From the NCBI GenBank assembly GCA_024407875.1, contig JAKSVT010000014.1:1-55726 (forward strand): a stretch of 55,726 bases of DNA, given 5' to 3'. Position 1 is the first letter of the stretch; the number at the start of each line of letters is the position of its first letter. Positions 54,207-55,726 of this stretch are shown piece by piece. Source of the stretch: Alphaproteobacteria bacterium (GTDB lineage: Bacteria; Pseudomonadota; Alphaproteobacteria; CAAGCB01; CAG-977). The translations under genes and the position numbers were made by a program. Below the pieces are notes generated by a model. It was not told the DNA's origin. It saw only the letters and a program-made list of their open reading frames with translations, and ran no database searches.

Positions 54207-55619
54207 ATGTTAAAAAAAATATTCTTTTGTTTGTTAGCTTTTTTACAAGTTGAAATTTGTAATGCTAAGTCTGTTGTTCAAAATGAACAAAAAACAGCAT
54301 CTCTTGCAGATATGGTTGAAACTGTATTGCCAAGTGTTGTTAGTATTTCTACAACAAGAACTTATGAAGATTTGCCTAATGAAATGGGAGCTTTAAGAGG
54401 CTCTCCTTTTGAAAGTTTCTTAAATGATTATTATAAAGAAGGCCAAGCTGATGCAAAAAAGAGTATATTGTTAGGCTCAGGTTTCATTTATAATTTAGAT
54501 GGCTATATTTTAACATGTGCACATGTTGTTCAAGGGCTTAAAGATGTCGATGTTATGTTTAATAATGGCGATGTTGTTCATTCAAAAATAGTAGCTATTG
54601 ATAAAAAATCAGATATTGCTTTATTAAAGGTAGAAAAAGAAAACTTAAAATTTAAATTATTGCCTATTAAATTTGGAGACTCTGATAAAGTCAGAGTAGG
54701 GGATTCTGTTGTAGCTGTAGGTAATCCATTTGGTATAGGAAATACTGTTACAAAAGGTATTGTTTCTGCAATATCAAGGGATATTCAAGTAGGACCATTT
54801 GATGATTTTATTCAAACAGATGCTGCAATTAATAAAGGTAATTCTGGTGGTCCATTGTTTGATGGAAATGGTAAATTAATTGGTGTAAATACAGCTATTT
54901 TTTCCCCATCAGGTGGTTCTGTAGGTATTGCATTTGCAGCTCCTTCTAAAGTTGTAAAAGCAATTGCTGAATTATTAATCAAAGATGGTGTTGTAAAAAG
55001 AGGCAGATTAGGCGTTAACGTTATGGAAATTAACGATGAATTAGCTGGACATTTACATATTAAGAAAAATACAGGTGTTTATGTAACAGAAGTTAACAAT
55101 CCAGATACAAAATTAGAAAAAGGCGATGTGATTTTATCAATTAATAATAAGAAGATTAGTTGTTTAAGAGATGTTACAAAAAGCATTTCATTAACATCAA
55201 TAGGATCTAAGGTTCCTTTAGAAATTTTGAAAAATGGTAAAGCTATAAAATCTAATATTAAAATTATGGATTATCCTTCAGATATGGATAATGCTAAAAA
55301 GGCTTTATCTGGTGTAGAATTTCCAATATCAATATTAGGCTTAAGAGTTGCAGAAATTACACCTGAAGTTCGTAGTAAAAATAAAATTTCAAAAGGTGTA
55401 AAAGGCCTTTTAGTATTAGATGTTCAAAAAGATTCTAATGCAGCTTTATCTGGAGTTAAAGTAGGGGATGTTTTAGTTGAATTAGATAAAGTTCCTCAAG
55501 AAAATGCTGAAACTGTTGCATTGTGGATAGCTAATATAGAAGAAATGGGAGTGGATTCTGCTCTTTTAACAATAGAAAGAAATGATGATAGATTCTTTAC
55601 ATTGATTAAGTTGCCATAG
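54207..55619 (+). CDS. degP: Periplasmic serine protease/chaperone DegP (Do family)
   Basis: Folding-stress protease. The 470-residue protein has a signal peptide (cleavage near residue 20), a trypsin-like domain with triad H106 (CAHVV), D136 (SDIALLKV) and S213 (GNSGGPLF), and two C-terminal PDZ domains (about 270-355 and 370-470). The length matches DegP/DegQ of alphaproteobacteria. It completes the hflK-hflC-degP set. Confidence 0.93.
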   Translation: MLKKIFFCLLAFLQVEICNAKSVVQNEQKTASLADMVETVLPSVVSISTTRTYEDLPNEMGALRGSPFESFLNDYYKEGQADAKKSILLGSGFIYNLDGYILTCAHVVQGLKDVDVMFNNGDVVHSKIVAIDKKSDIALLKVEKENLKFKLLPIKFGDSDKVRVGDSVVAVGNPFGIGNTVTKGIVSAISRDIQVGPFDDFIQTDAAINKGNSGGPLFDGNGKLIGVNTAIFSPSGGSVGIAFAAPSKVVKAIAELLIKDGVVKRGRLGVNVMEINDELAGHLHIKKNTGVYVTEVNNPDTKLEKGDVILSINNKKISCLRDVTKSISLTSIGSKVPLEILKNGKAIKSNIKIMDYPSDMDNAKKALSGVEFPISILGLRVAEITPEVRSKNKISKGVKGLLVLDVQKDSNAALSGVKVGDVLVELDKVPQENAETVALWIANIEEMGVDSALLTIERNDDRFFTLIKLP

Positions 55620-55640
55620 AAAATTCTATAATATATTTTA

Positions 55641-55677
55641 AAAGCTCCAAAGAAGGTTATTAGTTTGGAGCTTTTTT
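55641..55677 (+). terminator. Terminator of the hflKC-degP transcript
   Basis: Perfect 11-base stem AAAGCTCCAAA (55641-55651) with TTTGGAGCTTT (55664-55674), followed by T residues, 21 bases after the degP stop. Confidence 0.9.
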
Positions 55678-55680
55678 GGT

Positions 55681-55726
55681 GTGCGCGGCATGTGCATAAT
55701 CTACAGGTGAAAGTCCTGGAACCAGG
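55681..55726 (+). mobile_element. 5' end of a probable group II intron (truncated by the window)
   Basis: The last 46 bases start with GTGCGCGGCATG, the usual 5' boundary of bacterial group II introns, and contain AGGTGAAAGTCCTGG (55705-55719), a common domain I element. It begins right behind the degP terminator, the placement typical of group IIC introns. Intron body, open reading frame and 3' end lie beyond the window. Confidence 0.55.

Overview
The window looks like chromosome of a very AT-rich alphaproteobacterium. The alphaproteobacterial signature comes from gene content: a FYDLN-acid/TIGR02300-type protein divergent from aroA-cmk, FlbT paired with a flagellin, miaB-phoH-ybeY-lnt, and folA/thyA and hflK-hflC-degP blocks. 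The low GC and small genes separated by short gaps suggest a host- or gut-associated lineage (inference; an RF32/CAG-239-like gut Rhodospirillales is possible but cannot be shown from this window alone). No rRNA, tRNA, CRISPR array or complete insertion sequence was seen, and no gene-free stretch exceeds about 215 bases.

Layout. 1-7.3 kb: a lone VirB8-like gene converges on a minus-strand uvrD-prmA-pepP-trkH operon. 7.3-12.6 kb: rpsU, an acyl-ACP thioesterase divergent from guanine deaminase, and a P-type Ca2+ ATPase. 12.6-17.3 kb: thrS-infC, then a TetR-FadL operon with an operator-like palindrome inside its promoter. 17.4-21 kb: an MsbA-type ABC exporter and a PLP enzyme. 21-23 kb: flagellin and flbT. 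23-26.5 kb: aroA-cmk-transporter. 26.5-32.4 kb: TIGR02300 protein, Sel1-repeat protein, miaB, phoH, ybeY, lnt and a small lipoprotein.

32.4-35.7 kb is the clearest accessory island: a VgrG/gp5-like spike protein, a small protein made of nine tandem heptads, and a DUF6931-like protein, closed by a strong terminator. No type VI or phage tail core genes accompany it here. 35.8-44.9 kb is one long plus-strand run: trhP, two unknown envelope proteins, then the oxidative TCA arm acnB, a divergent 595-residue isocitrate dehydrogenase and gltA, ending in a Fic-MerR fusion whose Fic catalytic histidine is replaced by glutamine.

44.9-46.9 kb, minus strand: pmbA (TldE), a MarR regulator and a 71-residue peptide with a double-glycine-type leader and a four-cysteine core, a good candidate RiPP/bacteriocin precursor. 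47-55.6 kb: folA-thyA, a GAF/HD-GYP protein, rsmE, a flavodoxin-like protein (minus strand), a YczE-like membrane protein, and hflK-hflC-degP. Right after the degP terminator the last 46 bases look like the 5' end of a group II intron that continues past the window.

Most genes are housekeeping. The parts most likely to be new are the spike/heptad/DUF6931 cassette, the orphan RiPP-like peptide next to a TldE homologue, the catalytically dead Fic-MerR protein in the TCA operon, and the unusual isocitrate dehydrogenase.
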